In this document: one piece after another, positions 26,219 to 34,689 of the stretch | Layout: each line of letters starts with the position of its first letter | Position numbering within the stretch: the first letter of the stretch is position 1 | Origin: Zeaxanthinibacter enoshimensis | Lineage (GTDB): Bacteria > Bacteroidota > Bacteroidia > Flavobacteriales > Flavobacteriaceae | NCBI RefSeq assembly: GCF_004362865.1 | Contig: NZ_SNYI01000001.1 | Location: 1,384,105 to 1,448,104 of the forward strand | Reading direction: 5' to 3' | Length of the DNA stretch: 64,000 bases | Notes under the pieces: model-generated | Told to the model about the DNA's origin: nothing | Databases searched by the model: none | The model's input: the letters and a program-made list of their open reading frames with translations, nothing else | Made by a program: the position numbers and the translations under genes

Positions 26219-27601
26219 ATGGAGACCATCAATAACTTTTTATCAGGCCTGATTCCCTATGCTGAATGGATCATGCTCTTCCTCGTGATCGGGGGAGGTC
26301 TTTTTCTCGTTATCTACTCCCGCGCCATGCCCTACCGCTACTTCCGCCATGCCATCAGCATCACCGCAGGGAAGTACGACGATCCCAATGATCCGGGCGA
26401 AGTGAGCCACTACCAGGCCCTGTCCTCGGCCGTGGCGGCAACCGTGGGACTGGGGAATATCTCCGGGGTGGCCATCGCTATCTATATGGGCGGACCCGGG
26501 GTGATCTTCTGGATCTGGGTGACCGCGGTGGTCGGGATGTGTATCAAATTCTATTCCTGCTCCCTGGCTATCATGTACCGGGACCAGGACAGCGCCGGGA
26601 ACCTGCAGGGTGGCCCCATGTACTATATCACCAAAGGGATCGGACCCAAAGCCAAACCCCTGGCGCAGTTCTTCTGCGTGGCAGGATTGGTGGGTTTCCT
26701 TGGAGTCTTTACAGTGAACCAGTTCACCCAGACCTTTATGAACGTGGTGGAGCCGGATGCCAACCTGTTCACCATGGGCGAATTCAACTGGAAACTCACC
26801 ATCGGGATCGTACTCTCGATCATTACATCTTTAGTGATCTTCGGCGGTCTCAAAAAGATCGCAAAAGTGGCCACCGCCATCGTGCCCTTTATGGTGGTGC
26901 TCTACTTTATCTCGGTCTTCGTGGTGATGTTCTTTAATGCCGGGCAGATCCTTCCGTCCCTGGAACTGATCGTCTCTGAAGCTTTTAACTTTAAGACCAT
27001 GGTGGCCGGTGGCTTTTGGGGGATGGTGATCCTGGGGGTAAGACGGGCGGTGTTCTCCAATGAAGCCGGGCTGGGTAGTGCTCCCATGTACCACGGGCAG
27101 TCGCGCACCAAGGAGCCCATTCAAGAAGGTCTGGTTGCTATGCTGGGCCCATTCATCGATACTATCGTAGTTTGTACACTGACGGCCGTCGTCATTATCC
27201 TGAGCGGGGCCTACCTGGAAGCTGAAAGCAATGGCATACTGATGACCCTTATCGCTTTCGAAAAATCGCTCTTCGGCTACGGGGATGTATTATTAATGTT
27301 AATAGTTGCCGCTTTTGCGCTCTCTACCTTGTTCACTTATTCGTATTATGGTACCAAATGCCTGTCTTTCCTTACCAATGCAAAGATCGGCAAGTATTTT
27401 AACGTATATTATATAGCTACCATTACCTTTGCGGCGGTCGCATCTGTAGACCTGGTGATCAACCTGATCGACCTGGCCTACGCCCTGATGTGTATCCCCA
27501 ACATGATCGCGGTGCTCTACCTGGCGCCCCGTGTAAACAAGGAAATGAACCGTTATTTTAAAAATCTCAAAGATGGCAGAGCACAAAGCAGGATTCGTTA
27601 A
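26219..27601 (+). CDS. Alanine/glycine:cation symporter (AGCS family)
   Basis: The protein has 460 residues, the usual length, with about ten hydrophobic segments. Diagnostic stretches are EVSHYQALSSAVAATVGLGN near residue 60, GGPGVIFWIW, and NEAGLGSAPMYH near residue 280, all typical of AGCS (AlsT/DagA) carriers that bring alanine or glycine into the cell with sodium or protons. A possible -7 box TACCTTCG lies at 26191-26198. The era gene begins 29 bases before this gene ends, so the two are coupled. This is the first core-type gene after the island. Confidence 0.92.
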   Translation: METINNFLSGLIPYAEWIMLFLVIGGGLFLVIYSRAMPYRYFRHAISITAGKYDDPNDPGEVSHYQALSSAVAATVGLGNISGVAIAIYMGGPGVIFWIWVTAVVGMCIKFYSCSLAIMYRDQDSAGNLQGGPMYYITKGIGPKAKPLAQFFCVAGLVGFLGVFTVNQFTQTFMNVVEPDANLFTMGEFNWKLTIGIVLSIITSLVIFGGLKKIAKVATAIVPFMVVLYFISVFVVMFFNAGQILPSLELIVSEAFNFKTMVAGGFWGMVILGVRRAVFSNEAGLGSAPMYHGQSRTKEPIQEGLVAMLGPFIDTIVVCTLTAVVIILSGAYLEAESNGILMTLIAFEKSLFGYGDVLLMLIVAAFALSTLFTYSYYGTKCLSFLTNAKIGKYFNVYYIATITFAAVASVDLVINLIDLAYALMCIPNMIAVLYLAPRVNKEMNRYFKNLKDGRAQSRIR

Positions 27602-28460
27602 TATCATAGGAAACCCCAACGTGGGGAAATCAACTCTGATGAATGCCTTTGTAGGCGAGAAACTGTCTATCATCACTTCCAAAGCCCAGACCACACGGCA
27701 CCGTATCCTCGGGATTGTCAACGGGGATGATTTCCAGGTGATCCTTTCCGATACCCCCGGGATCATCAAACCGGCCTACGAACTGCAGCAGTCCATGATG
27801 GATTTCGTTAAAAGCGCTTTTGAAGATGCCGACGTCCTCCTATATATCGTGGAGATCGGGGAACAATCTCTGAAAGATGAAAAGTTCTTCGAGAAACTGC
27901 AGAATACCGATATCCCTATCCTGCTGCTGATCAACAAGATCGACAAATCTAACCAGGAAACCCTGGAAGCCCAGGTCGACCACTGGAAAGAGCAATTGCC
28001 CAATGCCGAGATCATCCCGATCTCTGCCCTGCGTGGCTTTAACGTGGCCGAGGTGTTCAACCGGATCATTGAGCTCCTACCTGAAGCCCCGCCTTACTAC
28101 CCGAAAGACCAGCTGACCGATAAGCCCGAGCGCTTCTTCGTAAACGAGATCATCCGGGAAAAGATACTGCAGCAATACAAGAAAGAGATCCCCTACGCGG
28201 TGGAGATCGAGACCGAAGAGTTCTTCGAGGAAGAAAATATTATCCGCATCCGCTCCGTGATCATGGTGGAGCGCGAATCCCAGAAGGGGATCATTATCGG
28301 CCACAAAGGGAATGCCCTGAAAGGTGTAGGTATCGATGCCCGTAAAGACCTGGAAAAATTCTTCGATAAACAAGTACACATAGAACTCTATGTAAAGGTG
28401 AACAAGAACTGGCGGAGCGATCCGAGACAGTTGCGCCGCTTTGGGTACAACAAAAAATAA
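27573..28460 (+). CDS. era: GTPase Era
   Basis: The protein has 295 residues, the standard Era length. The G domain shows GNPNVGKST, a TTRH switch region, DTPG and NKID. The C-terminal KH domain contains IGHKGNALKGVGIDARKDLEKFF, with the GHKG loop for binding the 3' end of 16S rRNA. Era assists assembly of the 30S ribosomal subunit. The ATG lies inside the end of the symporter gene (29-base overlap). Confidence 0.97.
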   Translation: MAEHKAGFVNIIGNPNVGKSTLMNAFVGEKLSIITSKAQTTRHRILGIVNGDDFQVILSDTPGIIKPAYELQQSMMDFVKSAFEDADVLLYIVEIGEQSLKDEKFFEKLQNTDIPILLLINKIDKSNQETLEAQVDHWKEQLPNAEIIPISALRGFNVAEVFNRIIELLPEAPPYYPKDQLTDKPERFFVNEIIREKILQQYKKEIPYAVEIETEEFFEEENIIRIRSVIMVERESQKGIIIGHKGNALKGVGIDARKDLEKFFDKQVHIELYVKVNKNWRSDPRQLRRFGYNKK

Positions 28461-28654
28461 TTTTTAATTTTTTTTTCTTCCCCGGGGGGTGTGCGATCAG
28501 TTTTTGCTGGTTTCAATAAGCTTCTCTGCCTGAATATTTTATCTTCTTCCTGGCTCTGCTAACCCCGGTTTTATTACACCTTCTCCCCCTAATCGAGACA
28601 CCTTTTCTCCTGATAAAGCGCCGGTTTTTGGCAGTTGAGATGAAAGGATTGTAG

Positions 28655-28662
28655 TACATTTG
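28655..28662 (+). promoter_or_regulatory. Bacteroidetes -7 box upstream of the acetyltransferase gene
   Basis: TACATTTG matches the Bacteroidetes primary sigma factor box TAnnTTTG. A TTG at 28635-28637 lies 17 bases upstream as a possible -33 element. Confidence 0.55.
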
Positions 28663-28717
28663 GGTATCGATAAAGTGCGAATTTTATCGGTGAATGGTTT
28701 TAAATTCCCCCGAACCC

Positions 28718-29428
28718 ATGAAAAATGTCGTCATTTTCGGAGCATCCGGCCATGGCAGTGTAGTGCTGGACTGCATTGAACAACAGGGCAAATACAATGT
28801 CGTGGGGTTTGTTGATTCCTTCAAGAAGAAGGGCAGGAAATTCAATGGGTACGAGATCCTGGGTTCTGAGAACGATCTTCCTTATCTAAAAGACAAGTTC
28901 AATATTAAAGGCGGGATAGTAGCTATCGGGGACAACTGGATCCGGAAGATCATGGTGGATAAGATAACCGCTATTTTACCGGGTTTCAATTTCATTACAG
29001 CCATTCACCCCAGGACGATCATCGGCCGGGGAGTGGTTATCGGTCGCGGAACCGTGATCATGCCCGGTACTACGGTCAACGCAAATTCCATTATCGGGGA
29101 TTTCTGTATCCTGAACACCAATTCATCCCTGGATCACGACGGTCATATGAAAGAGTATTCCAGCCTGGCTCCTATGGTCTGTACCGGTGGAAACCTGGAA
29201 CTGGGGCAATTCTCGGTCATCGGGCTGGGGACCAACGTGATCGAAAGTATCAGCATAGGGGACCACACCGTTATAGGTGCAGGTTCACTGCTTGTGCACA
29301 GTATGCCGGGCCAGGTGGTGGCCTATGGCTCGCCTGCAAGGATCATCCGCGGCAGGGTCATCGGGGAGCCTTACCTGGCAGGAAGCAAGAAATCGAATTC
29401 CTATCCCTTGTTCTTTAACGATTACTGA
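28718..29428 (+). CDS. NeuD/PglD-type sugar O- or N-acyltransferase
   Basis: The start at 28718 (MKNVVIFGASGHG) is preferred over the ATG at 28694 because the glycine-rich N-terminal nucleotide-sugar-binding loop is expected near residue 8. The N-terminal third is a Rossmann-like domain; the remainder is a left-handed beta helix of hexapeptide repeats (for example VIGRGTVIMPGTTVNANSII and later VIGLGTNV). The family acetylates sialic-acid-like or bacillosamine-type sugars for surface glycans. No glycan biosynthesis genes are next to it, so the substrate is open. Confidence 0.85.
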   Translation: MKNVVIFGASGHGSVVLDCIEQQGKYNVVGFVDSFKKKGRKFNGYEILGSENDLPYLKDKFNIKGGIVAIGDNWIRKIMVDKITAILPGFNFITAIHPRTIIGRGVVIGRGTVIMPGTTVNANSIIGDFCILNTNSSLDHDGHMKEYSSLAPMVCTGGNLELGQFSVIGLGTNVIESISIGDHTVIGAGSLLVHSMPGQVVAYGSPARIIRGRVIGEPYLAGSKKSNSYPLFFNDY

Positions 29429-29523
29429 TACCCCTCTTCCTTTTGCGCTGGTTGCCAGGCCTCGAAAATGCTATCGGACACCTTAAGAGTGCTATTTCTC
29501 CCATTTTTCTCCTTCTTAAATAC

Positions 29524-29531
29524 TACCTTTG
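29524..29531 (+). promoter_or_regulatory. -7 box of the der promoter
   Basis: TACCTTTG fits TAnnTTTG and lies 17 bases before the ATG chosen for der. No clear -33 TTG is seen at the usual distance. Confidence 0.5.
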
Positions 29532-29548
29532 CAGCCTAATTGAATAAT

Positions 29549-30850
29549 ATGGGTGCCATTGTTGCCATTGTAGGACGACCTAATGTAGGGAAGTCGACTT
29601 TCTTTAACCGCATGCTGCAGCGCAGGGAAGCTATCGTAGATGCGACCAGTGGGGTGACCCGTGATCGCCACTATGGGAAAAGCGACTGGAACGGGAAGGA
29701 GTTCTCGCTGATCGATACCGGTGGGTACGTGGTTGGTAGTGATGATGTCTTCGAGGAAGCCATTGACCAGCAGGTGAACCTGGCTATCGACGAGGCTGAT
29801 GCCATTCTCTTTATGGTGGATGTTGAAACCGGGGTTACCGGGATGGATGAAGATGTGGCCAAGTTACTGCGCAAGGTAGACAAGCCCGTATTCCTGGTGG
29901 TCAACAAAGTTGATAATGCCAAGCGAAGTGAGGACGCGGTGGAGTTCTATTCCCTTGGACTCGGTGAATACTATACCATCTCCAGTATCAATGGAAGCGG
30001 TACCGGGGAACTACTTGATGCCCTGGTAGAGGTACTGCCCGAAGGGGAACTTCCTGCAGACGACCTGCCCCGCTTCGCGGTGGTCGGAAGACCTAACGCA
30101 GGGAAGTCGAGCTTCGTCAACGCCCTGATAGGGGAGGAGCGCAATATTGTAACCGATATCGCCGGTACTACCCGCGATAGTATTGATACCAAGTACAACC
30201 AGTTCGGGTTCGATTTCTACCTGGTGGATACCGCCGGGATCCGCCGAAAGGCTAAAGTAAGGGAAGACCTCGAATTCTATTCGGTCATGAGGGCGGTACG
30301 CTCTATAGAATACAGTGATGTCTGCCTCCTGCTCCTGGATGCCACCCGTGGTTTTGACGGACAGGTAGAGAACATCTTCTGGCTGGCCCAACGCAATAAC
30401 AAAGGGATAGTCATCCTGGTGAATAAATGGGACCTGGTGGATAAGGACACCCACTCCGTAAAGGAATATACCAAGATGATCAAACAACGGATAGAGCCTT
30501 TTACCGATGTACCTATCCTCTTCATTTCTGCGCTTACCAAGCAACGTCTCTACAAGGCGATGGAAACCGCGGTCGAAGTATTTAAAAACCGCAGCAAACG
30601 TATCCCTACCCGTAAACTGAACGATGTGATGCTGCCCATCATCGAGCGCACTCCACCACCGGCCTACAAGGGTAAATACGTGAAAATTAAATTCTGCACC
30701 CAGTTACCCACCCATTACCCGCAGTTCGCGTTCTTCTGTAACCTCCCGCAATATGTTCGGGAACCATACAAACGCTTCCTGGAGAATAAACTCAGAGAGC
30801 AGTTCGATTTTACGGGAGTGCCGGTTACTATATTTATGAGGAAAAAATAG
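29549..30850 (+). CDS. der: GTPase Der (EngA)
   Basis: I use the ATG at 29549 ([17 protein letters not shown]); a TTG nine bases upstream is less likely. There are two consecutive G domains, with GRPNVGKST then GRPNAGKSS as P-loops, DTGG and DTAG as G3, and NKVD and NKWD as G4 motifs, followed by a KH-like C-terminal domain. This double-GTPase layout is unique to Der, which is needed for assembly of the 50S ribosomal subunit. The stop codon lies inside a terminator hairpin. Confidence 0.97.
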   Translation: MGAIVAIVGRPNVGKSTFFNRMLQRREAIVDATSGVTRDRHYGKSDWNGKEFSLIDTGGYVVGSDDVFEEAIDQQVNLAIDEADAILFMVDVETGVTGMDEDVAKLLRKVDKPVFLVVNKVDNAKRSEDAVEFYSLGLGEYYTISSINGSGTGELLDALVEVLPEGELPADDLPRFAVVGRPNAGKSSFVNALIGEERNIVTDIAGTTRDSIDTKYNQFGFDFYLVDTAGIRRKAKVREDLEFYSVMRAVRSIEYSDVCLLLLDATRGFDGQVENIFWLAQRNNKGIVILVNKWDLVDKDTHSVKEYTKMIKQRIEPFTDVPILFISALTKQRLYKAMETAVEVFKNRSKRIPTRKLNDVMLPIIERTPPPAYKGKYVKIKFCTQLPTHYPQFAFFCNLPQYVREPYKRFLENKLREQFDFTGVPVTIFMRKK

Positions 30851-30864
30851 CGTGGCTATTTTTT
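30842..30864 (+). terminator. Hairpin terminator overlapping the der stop codon
   Basis: AAAAAATAGC and GCTATTTTTT form a perfect 10-base stem with the loop GTG. The TAG stop codon of der lies within the left arm. Confidence 0.75.
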
Positions 30865-30871
30865 CCGGGAT

Positions 30872-30899
30872 GCCGTCACACCGTCACGCCGTCACACCG
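30872..30899. repeat. 8-bp tandem repeat (left copy)
   Basis: Three and a half units of CCGTCAC(A/G). The same unit, on the opposite strand, is repeated on the other side of the four-helix-bundle gene. Confidence 0.75.
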
Positions 30900-30959
30900 G
30901 AAAACCTGTAGCAAGCGACGTCTCTATAAATGAGTCAATACTTGAAGCTATCGTCCCAA

Positions 30960-31313
30960 TTACACTAGTTGCTTACTTAGGCTATCTTGCAATCGGTATA
31001 GCATTTTCCTGACCGAAATGAGTAACTGAATGGGGAGATCCTCTTTCCTGATGTAATTAAGTTCTTGCACTAAAACAAAATAAGTGTCTAGTTCGGCTAA
31101 GGAGGAGTAAGATATTCTTATAAATCGCAGATAGTCTTTTGTAGATCTTCTGGTGGCTCCTTCGGCAATATTTGCAGGTATAGAAATAGCAGCTCTCCGC
31201 ATCTGCGATGCTAATTCAAATTGCTCTTCCTTCGGTAATCGCTTACTACACAGGTATACTTCTTTTACCAGCTCTATACTCTTTTTCCAGACATCCAGTT
31301 GTGTATGTATCAT
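30960..31313 (-). CDS. Four-helix-bundle protein (23S rRNA intervening-sequence/S23 family)
   Basis: The protein has 117 residues. The core MRRAAISIPANIAEG, followed by YLRFIRISYSSLAELDTY, is the signature of this family, first seen in intervening sequences within 23S rRNA genes. The proteins fold as a compact four-helix bundle; the biochemical role is not established. The gene lies alone between der and the TPM operon and is flanked by inverted tandem repeats, which suggests it moves as a small unit. Confidence 0.92.
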   Translation of the reverse strand: MIHTQLDVWKKSIELVKEVYLCSKRLPKEEQFELASQMRRAAISIPANIAEGATRRSTKDYLRFIRISYSSLAELDTYFVLVQELNYIRKEDLPIQLLISVRKMLYRLQDSLSKQLV

Positions 31314-31393
31314 GAATATTAAATTTCATGATAAGATAATCCGACTCATTACCTTTAATTTGCACTCCGCTTTCTAAATAACAAAATTTCAGT

Positions 31394-31440
31394 GAGACGG
31401 TATGACGGTATGACGGTATGACGGTGTGACCGCGTGACGG
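31394..31440. repeat. 8-bp tandem repeat (right copy, inverted)
   Basis: About six units of TGACGGT(A/G). On the minus strand this is CCGTCA(C/T)(A/G), the same unit as the left copy at 30872-30899. Confidence 0.75.
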
Positions 31441-31450
31441 CAAGCGGCGG

Positions 31451-32248
31451 CTACCAGCCGCCGCTTGCACCTCCACCCCCAAAGCCACCGCCGCCGAAGC
31501 CTCCTCCGAAGCCGCCGCCAAAACCTCCTCCGCTGCCGAATCCTCCGCCGGAACTGCCACCACGGTAACCACCCCGGCCCATATTGCTCAGGATAATCAT
31601 ATCCCAGATGTCGAAGCCGGATCGGCCTTTGCTTCCGGGGCCGCCGCCACGGTTCTTGCGGTTGGCGAGGATGATGATAATGACTACAAAAATGAGGAAT
31701 GGCAGTATGCTGCCCAGCGGGAAACCTTTGCCGCCACGGGGTTGTGGAGTACCTGTGAATTCGCCCTGTAAGACTGCGAAAATTGCGTCAGATCCCCTGT
31801 CCAGCCCGGCGTAGTAGTCGCCTCGTTTAAACTCGGGGATAATGATGTTCTCTATGATCCTTTTGGAGAGGGCATCGGTAAGCGTGGCTTCCGTGCCGTA
31901 CCCTGTATTGATGGCGATCCGGCGGTCATCCCTCGCCAGGAGTACCAAAACCCCGTTATCCTCATCGGCCTGCCCGATTCCCCAGGCCTGGCCCCATTGG
32001 GCGCCGAGGTAATTGATGTTCTCGCCTTCGGTACTGCCGATGATGGCTATCACGATCTGGGTAGAAGTGGTATCCGAATAACGGATGAGCTTTTCCTCCA
32101 GGGCTTTTTCCTGCCCCGGGTTCAGCAGGTCTACGTAATCATAGACACTGGTCTCCTTGTCCGGCTTTTCCGGGATCTTGAACTGGGCTGATGTCGTGAA
32201 CCAGCTGCAAAGAATAAGTATTAACAGGCTAACCTTTGGAAACCTCAT
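31451..32248 (-). CDS. TPM-domain protein with glycine-rich tail
   Basis: The protein has 265 residues. It opens with a signal peptide (LLILILCSWFTTSAQ), followed by a TPM domain (residues of about 30-170, with YDYVDLLNPGQEKALEEKL and GVLVLLARDDRRIAINTGYG), then a membrane segment near residue 190 and a C-terminal run of GGG(F/S)G repeats. TPM proteins of the YgcG family are found with LemA proteins in the envelope; their role is uncertain. It is the last gene of the M23-MerR-LemA-TPM run and overlaps the preceding gene by 20 bases. Confidence 0.88.
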   Translation of the reverse strand: MRFPKVSLLILILCSWFTTSAQFKIPEKPDKETSVYDYVDLLNPGQEKALEEKLIRYSDTTSTQIVIAIIGSTEGENINYLGAQWGQAWGIGQADEDNGVLVLLARDDRRIAINTGYGTEATLTDALSKRIIENIIIPEFKRGDYYAGLDRGSDAIFAVLQGEFTGTPQPRGGKGFPLGSILPFLIFVVIIIILANRKNRGGGPGSKGRSGFDIWDMIILSNMGRGGYRGGSSGGGFGSGGGFGGGFGGGFGGGGFGGGGASGGW

Positions 32249-32669
32249 TGGATAGTTCGTTTCGGTTTTCCGGTCGCCACGGAAAATGGGTTTTTAATTC
32301 CTGCCCGGCGCGCAGTATGCCTTGTACAAGACCTTGTCGGAATTCTTTATTTTTAAAATGAGCCTGCAATATGTCGCGGGTGCTGTCCCAGAAACCCTTG
32401 GGCACTTTGTCGTCTATGCCTTTATCGCCCAGGATCACGAACTTGTGGTCCCTGATGGCTACATAGATCAGTACCCCGTTCCTCTCCCGGGTATTGTCCA
32501 TTTTCAGGTAGTGGAAAACTTCCTTTGCCCGCTCAAAATGATCTTTCGAGGTATGAGGTTCCAGGTGCACCCGGATCTCGCCGGAGGTGTTCTGTTCTGC
32601 CTCCAGGATAGCCTGTACAATGGCTTCCTCGTCTTCTGTGCTAAGAAACTCCTCTACCTCGTCTTTCAT
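32229..32669 (-). CDS. Short TPM-domain protein
   Basis: The protein has 146 residues and is a TPM domain without a signal peptide (EAEQNTSGEIRVHLEPHTS, then NGVLIYVAIRDHKFVILGDKG). It follows the LemA gene with no gap (its ATG is the base after the LemA stop) and overlaps the longer TPM gene by 20 bases, so the three are read as one operon. Two TPM proteins next to LemA is a common Bacteroidetes arrangement; the function is envelope-related by inference. Confidence 0.85.
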   Translation of the reverse strand: MKDEVEEFLSTEDEEAIVQAILEAEQNTSGEIRVHLEPHTSKDHFERAKEVFHYLKMDNTRERNGVLIYVAIRDHKFVILGDKGIDDKVPKGFWDSTRDILQAHFKNKEFRQGLVQGILRAGQELKTHFPWRPENRNELSNEVSKG

Positions 32670-33269
32670 CTATTCAAAATCAAAGTCTACATCCGGTGCG
32701 TTTTCAGAACCGGGATCGGCCTGGTAGCGCGCCATCTTGTCAAAGTCGAATATACCGGCCAGGATCGAATTCGGGAATTTCCGGATGTGGATATTGTATA
32801 CGTTTACTTCCTCGTTAAAACGGTCGCGAGCGACATTGATGCGGTTTTCAGTTCCCTCCAGCTGTGATTGCAGTTCCAGGAAATTCTGGTTCGCCTTCAG
32901 TTCGGGATAGCGCTCCACGGTTACCAGGAGTCGTGATAAGGCAGATGATAAGCCGGTCTGTGCCTGTTGGAAAGCCGCCAGTTTCTCCGGGGTCAGGTTG
33001 TCTGCGTCGATGGTGGTGGAGGTGGCTTTTGCCCTGGCCTCAATCACGTCGGTCAGCGTTCCTCTTTCAAAGTCGGCAGCACCCTGTACGGTCTTAACCA
33101 AATTCCCGATGAGGTCGTTCCTGCGCTGGTAAGCACTCTCAACGTTAGACCATTTGGTCTTTGCATTCTCTTCGTATTTTACTGCGGTGTTGTTGAACCC
33201 GACGGCCCACTGGTAGAGCCCTATAGCGATTACGGCAATGATAATTACCGGGATGATCCATTTTTTCAT
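32670..33269 (-). CDS. lemA: LemA family membrane protein
   Basis: The protein has 199 residues. An N-terminal hydrophobic helix (IIPVIIIAVIAIGLYQW) is followed by NNTAVKYEENAKTKWSNVESAYQRRNDLI, then NLVKTVQGAADFE and a conserved YPELKANQNF, the usual LemA features. LemA proteins are anchored in the membrane with a helical bundle outside. The next genes encode TPM proteins, the usual partners of LemA. Confidence 0.95.
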   Translation of the reverse strand: MKKWIIPVIIIAVIAIGLYQWAVGFNNTAVKYEENAKTKWSNVESAYQRRNDLIGNLVKTVQGAADFERGTLTDVIEARAKATSTTIDADNLTPEKLAAFQQAQTGLSSALSRLLVTVERYPELKANQNFLELQSQLEGTENRINVARDRFNEEVNVYNIHIRKFPNSILAGIFDFDKMARYQADPGSENAPDVDFDFE

Positions 33270-33279
33270 GGTTGGTATA

Positions 33280-33609
33280 TTAAAGTTGGTTTTTAATTTT
33301 TTCTAATTCGGCCTTGATCCGTTCCAGTTTCTGTATGATCTCGAAATTGGACAAGGTTTTTTTTCGTTCTTCCCTTAAATGGGTCTTAGCGCCTTCCAGC
33401 GTAAATCCCCGCTCCTTGACCAGGTGGTAGATCAGCTGCAGGTTCTTGATGTCCTGGGGAGTGAATTTCCGGTTCCCCTTGGCATTCTTCTTTGGTTTAA
33501 GCACGTCAAACTCCTTCTCCCAGAATCGGATCAGGGAAGTGTTCACGTCAAAGGCCTTTGCAACTTCGCCTATGCCGTAATATCGTTTTTCAGGCAGTTC
33601 TATGTGCAT
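33280..33609 (-). CDS. MerR family transcriptional regulator
   Basis: The protein has 109 residues. It begins with a winged-helix DNA-binding domain of the MerR type (YYGIGEVAKAFDVNTSLIRFWE, then KFTPQDIKNLQLIYHLVKERG) and ends in a coiled coil. No effector domain or cysteine cluster is present, so it is a short regulator. Its ATG shares one base with the stop of the M23 peptidase gene, and it lies just upstream of lemA, which it may regulate. Confidence 0.92.
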   Translation of the reverse strand: MHIELPEKRYYGIGEVAKAFDVNTSLIRFWEKEFDVLKPKKNAKGNRKFTPQDIKNLQLIYHLVKERGFTLEGAKTHLREERKKTLSNFEIIQKLERIKAELEKIKNQL

Positions 33610-34586
33610 TAATCCAGGGATTGGTTTTCTTGGTTGGCAAATTTCAACATGTTCTCGAACTCCTCGGCGGTTAAACTGCCGTAATAGAAGTTGATGGGGT
33701 TGATCCGCTCATCATCCTTCCATACCTCGTAATGAAGGTGGGGGGCTTCGGACCTCCCGGTACTGCCGACAAACCCGATCAGGTCGCCCCGCTTAACGCG
33801 TTGCCACTTTTTTACGTTATAACGGCTGAGGTGCCCATAGAGGGTCATATAGCCATAGCCGTGATCTATCCGGATATGTTTACCATATCCCGAGGAATTA
33901 TTGTCTGCCCTGATCACTTTGCCGTCGCCGGAAGCGTAGATGGGCGTACCCTTGGGTGCTGTAAAGTCCATCCCCCAGTGCATTTTCCTTGCCTTTGTAA
34001 ACGGGTCAGAGCGCCACCCGTAACCTGAAGCCATCCGGGTTAGCTCCTCGTTCCGTATGGGCTGTATGGCCGGGATAGCGGCCAGTAACTTTTCTTTTTC
34101 TGCTGCCAGCTTGGTGACCTCGTCCAAAGACTTGGATTGGATGGCCATCTGTTTCTGGATGATATCCACCCGCTTGGCCGTGGCAATGATCATTTCCGAA
34201 TTATTGAATCCCTCGAGGGATTTGTACCGGTTCACTCCACCAAAACCTGCCCTGCGTTGTTCCGGCGGAATGGGGTTGGCTTCAAAATAAAGCCTGTAGA
34301 TATTATTATCCCTGTCCTCGATGTTGGCGAGTACTTGCTCCATCTGCTCCAGCTTCCTGTTGATGAGCTCAAACTGCAGCTCGTAATTCTTCACTTCCCT
34401 GGCCAGCGACAGTTCCCTCGGCGTGTTGAACAGGTCAGTGTTGAGCAGGATCATCAGTCCCAGGAATCCGAAGATCGCGGAAGCGAGTAAAAACAGGAAG
34501 ATATTCCGGTATTTTCTGGATTTTTTGGGTTCTATCTTCCGATAGGAAAGCGTATCGGGATCGTAATAATATTTAACCTTAGACAT
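33609..34586 (-). CDS. M23 family peptidase (murein endopeptidase)
   Basis: The protein has 325 residues. Residues 27-48 are a membrane helix ([20 protein letters not shown]), followed by a coiled-coil region and a C-terminal M23 domain. The zinc-site motifs are [16 protein letters not shown] and, further on, HLHYEVW, with a [13 protein letters not shown] segment between them. M23 enzymes cut peptidoglycan cross-bridges; a coiled coil ahead of M23 often marks a cell-division or cell-shape role. It is divergent from alaS. Confidence 0.93.
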   Translation of the reverse strand: MSKVKYYYDPDTLSYRKIEPKKSRKYRNIFLFLLASAIFGFLGLMILLNTDLFNTPRELSLAREVKNYELQFELINRKLEQMEQVLANIEDRDNNIYRLYFEANPIPPEQRRAGFGGVNRYKSLEGFNNSEMIIATAKRVDIIQKQMAIQSKSLDEVTKLAAEKEKLLAAIPAIQPIRNEELTRMASGYGWRSDPFTKARKMHWGMDFTAPKGTPIYASGDGKVIRADNNSSGYGKHIRIDHGYGYMTLYGHLSRYNVKKWQRVKRGDLIGFVGSTGRSEAPHLHYEVWKDDERINPINFYYGSLTAEEFENMLKFANQENQSLD

Positions 34587-34631
34587 GTATGGATTTTATC
34601 CTATTTTTGTGCCTCTGCGGGGTGCGTCTAA

Positions 34632-34639
34632 CAAATATA
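34632..34639 (-). promoter_or_regulatory. -7 box upstream of the M23 peptidase gene
   Basis: The minus strand reads TATATTTG, a match to TAnnTTTG, 46 bases before the ATG. The nearest TTTG upstream is only 14 bases away, shorter than usual. Confidence 0.45.
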
Positions 34640-34689
34640 AAAATTGTTTCGCACAAAGCGCTAAAATTAGTAAAACCTTGCCTTTTTAT

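Noticed and set aside
26393..27120. Overlapping open frames on both strands of the symporter gene
   Set aside because: They follow from GC-rich codon usage and have no family match; the AGCS symporter explains the region.
34585..34689. ATG at 34585 as the start of alaS
   Set aside because: It would add 35 residues lacking the usual AlaS start and would overlap the divergent promoter region of the M23 gene.
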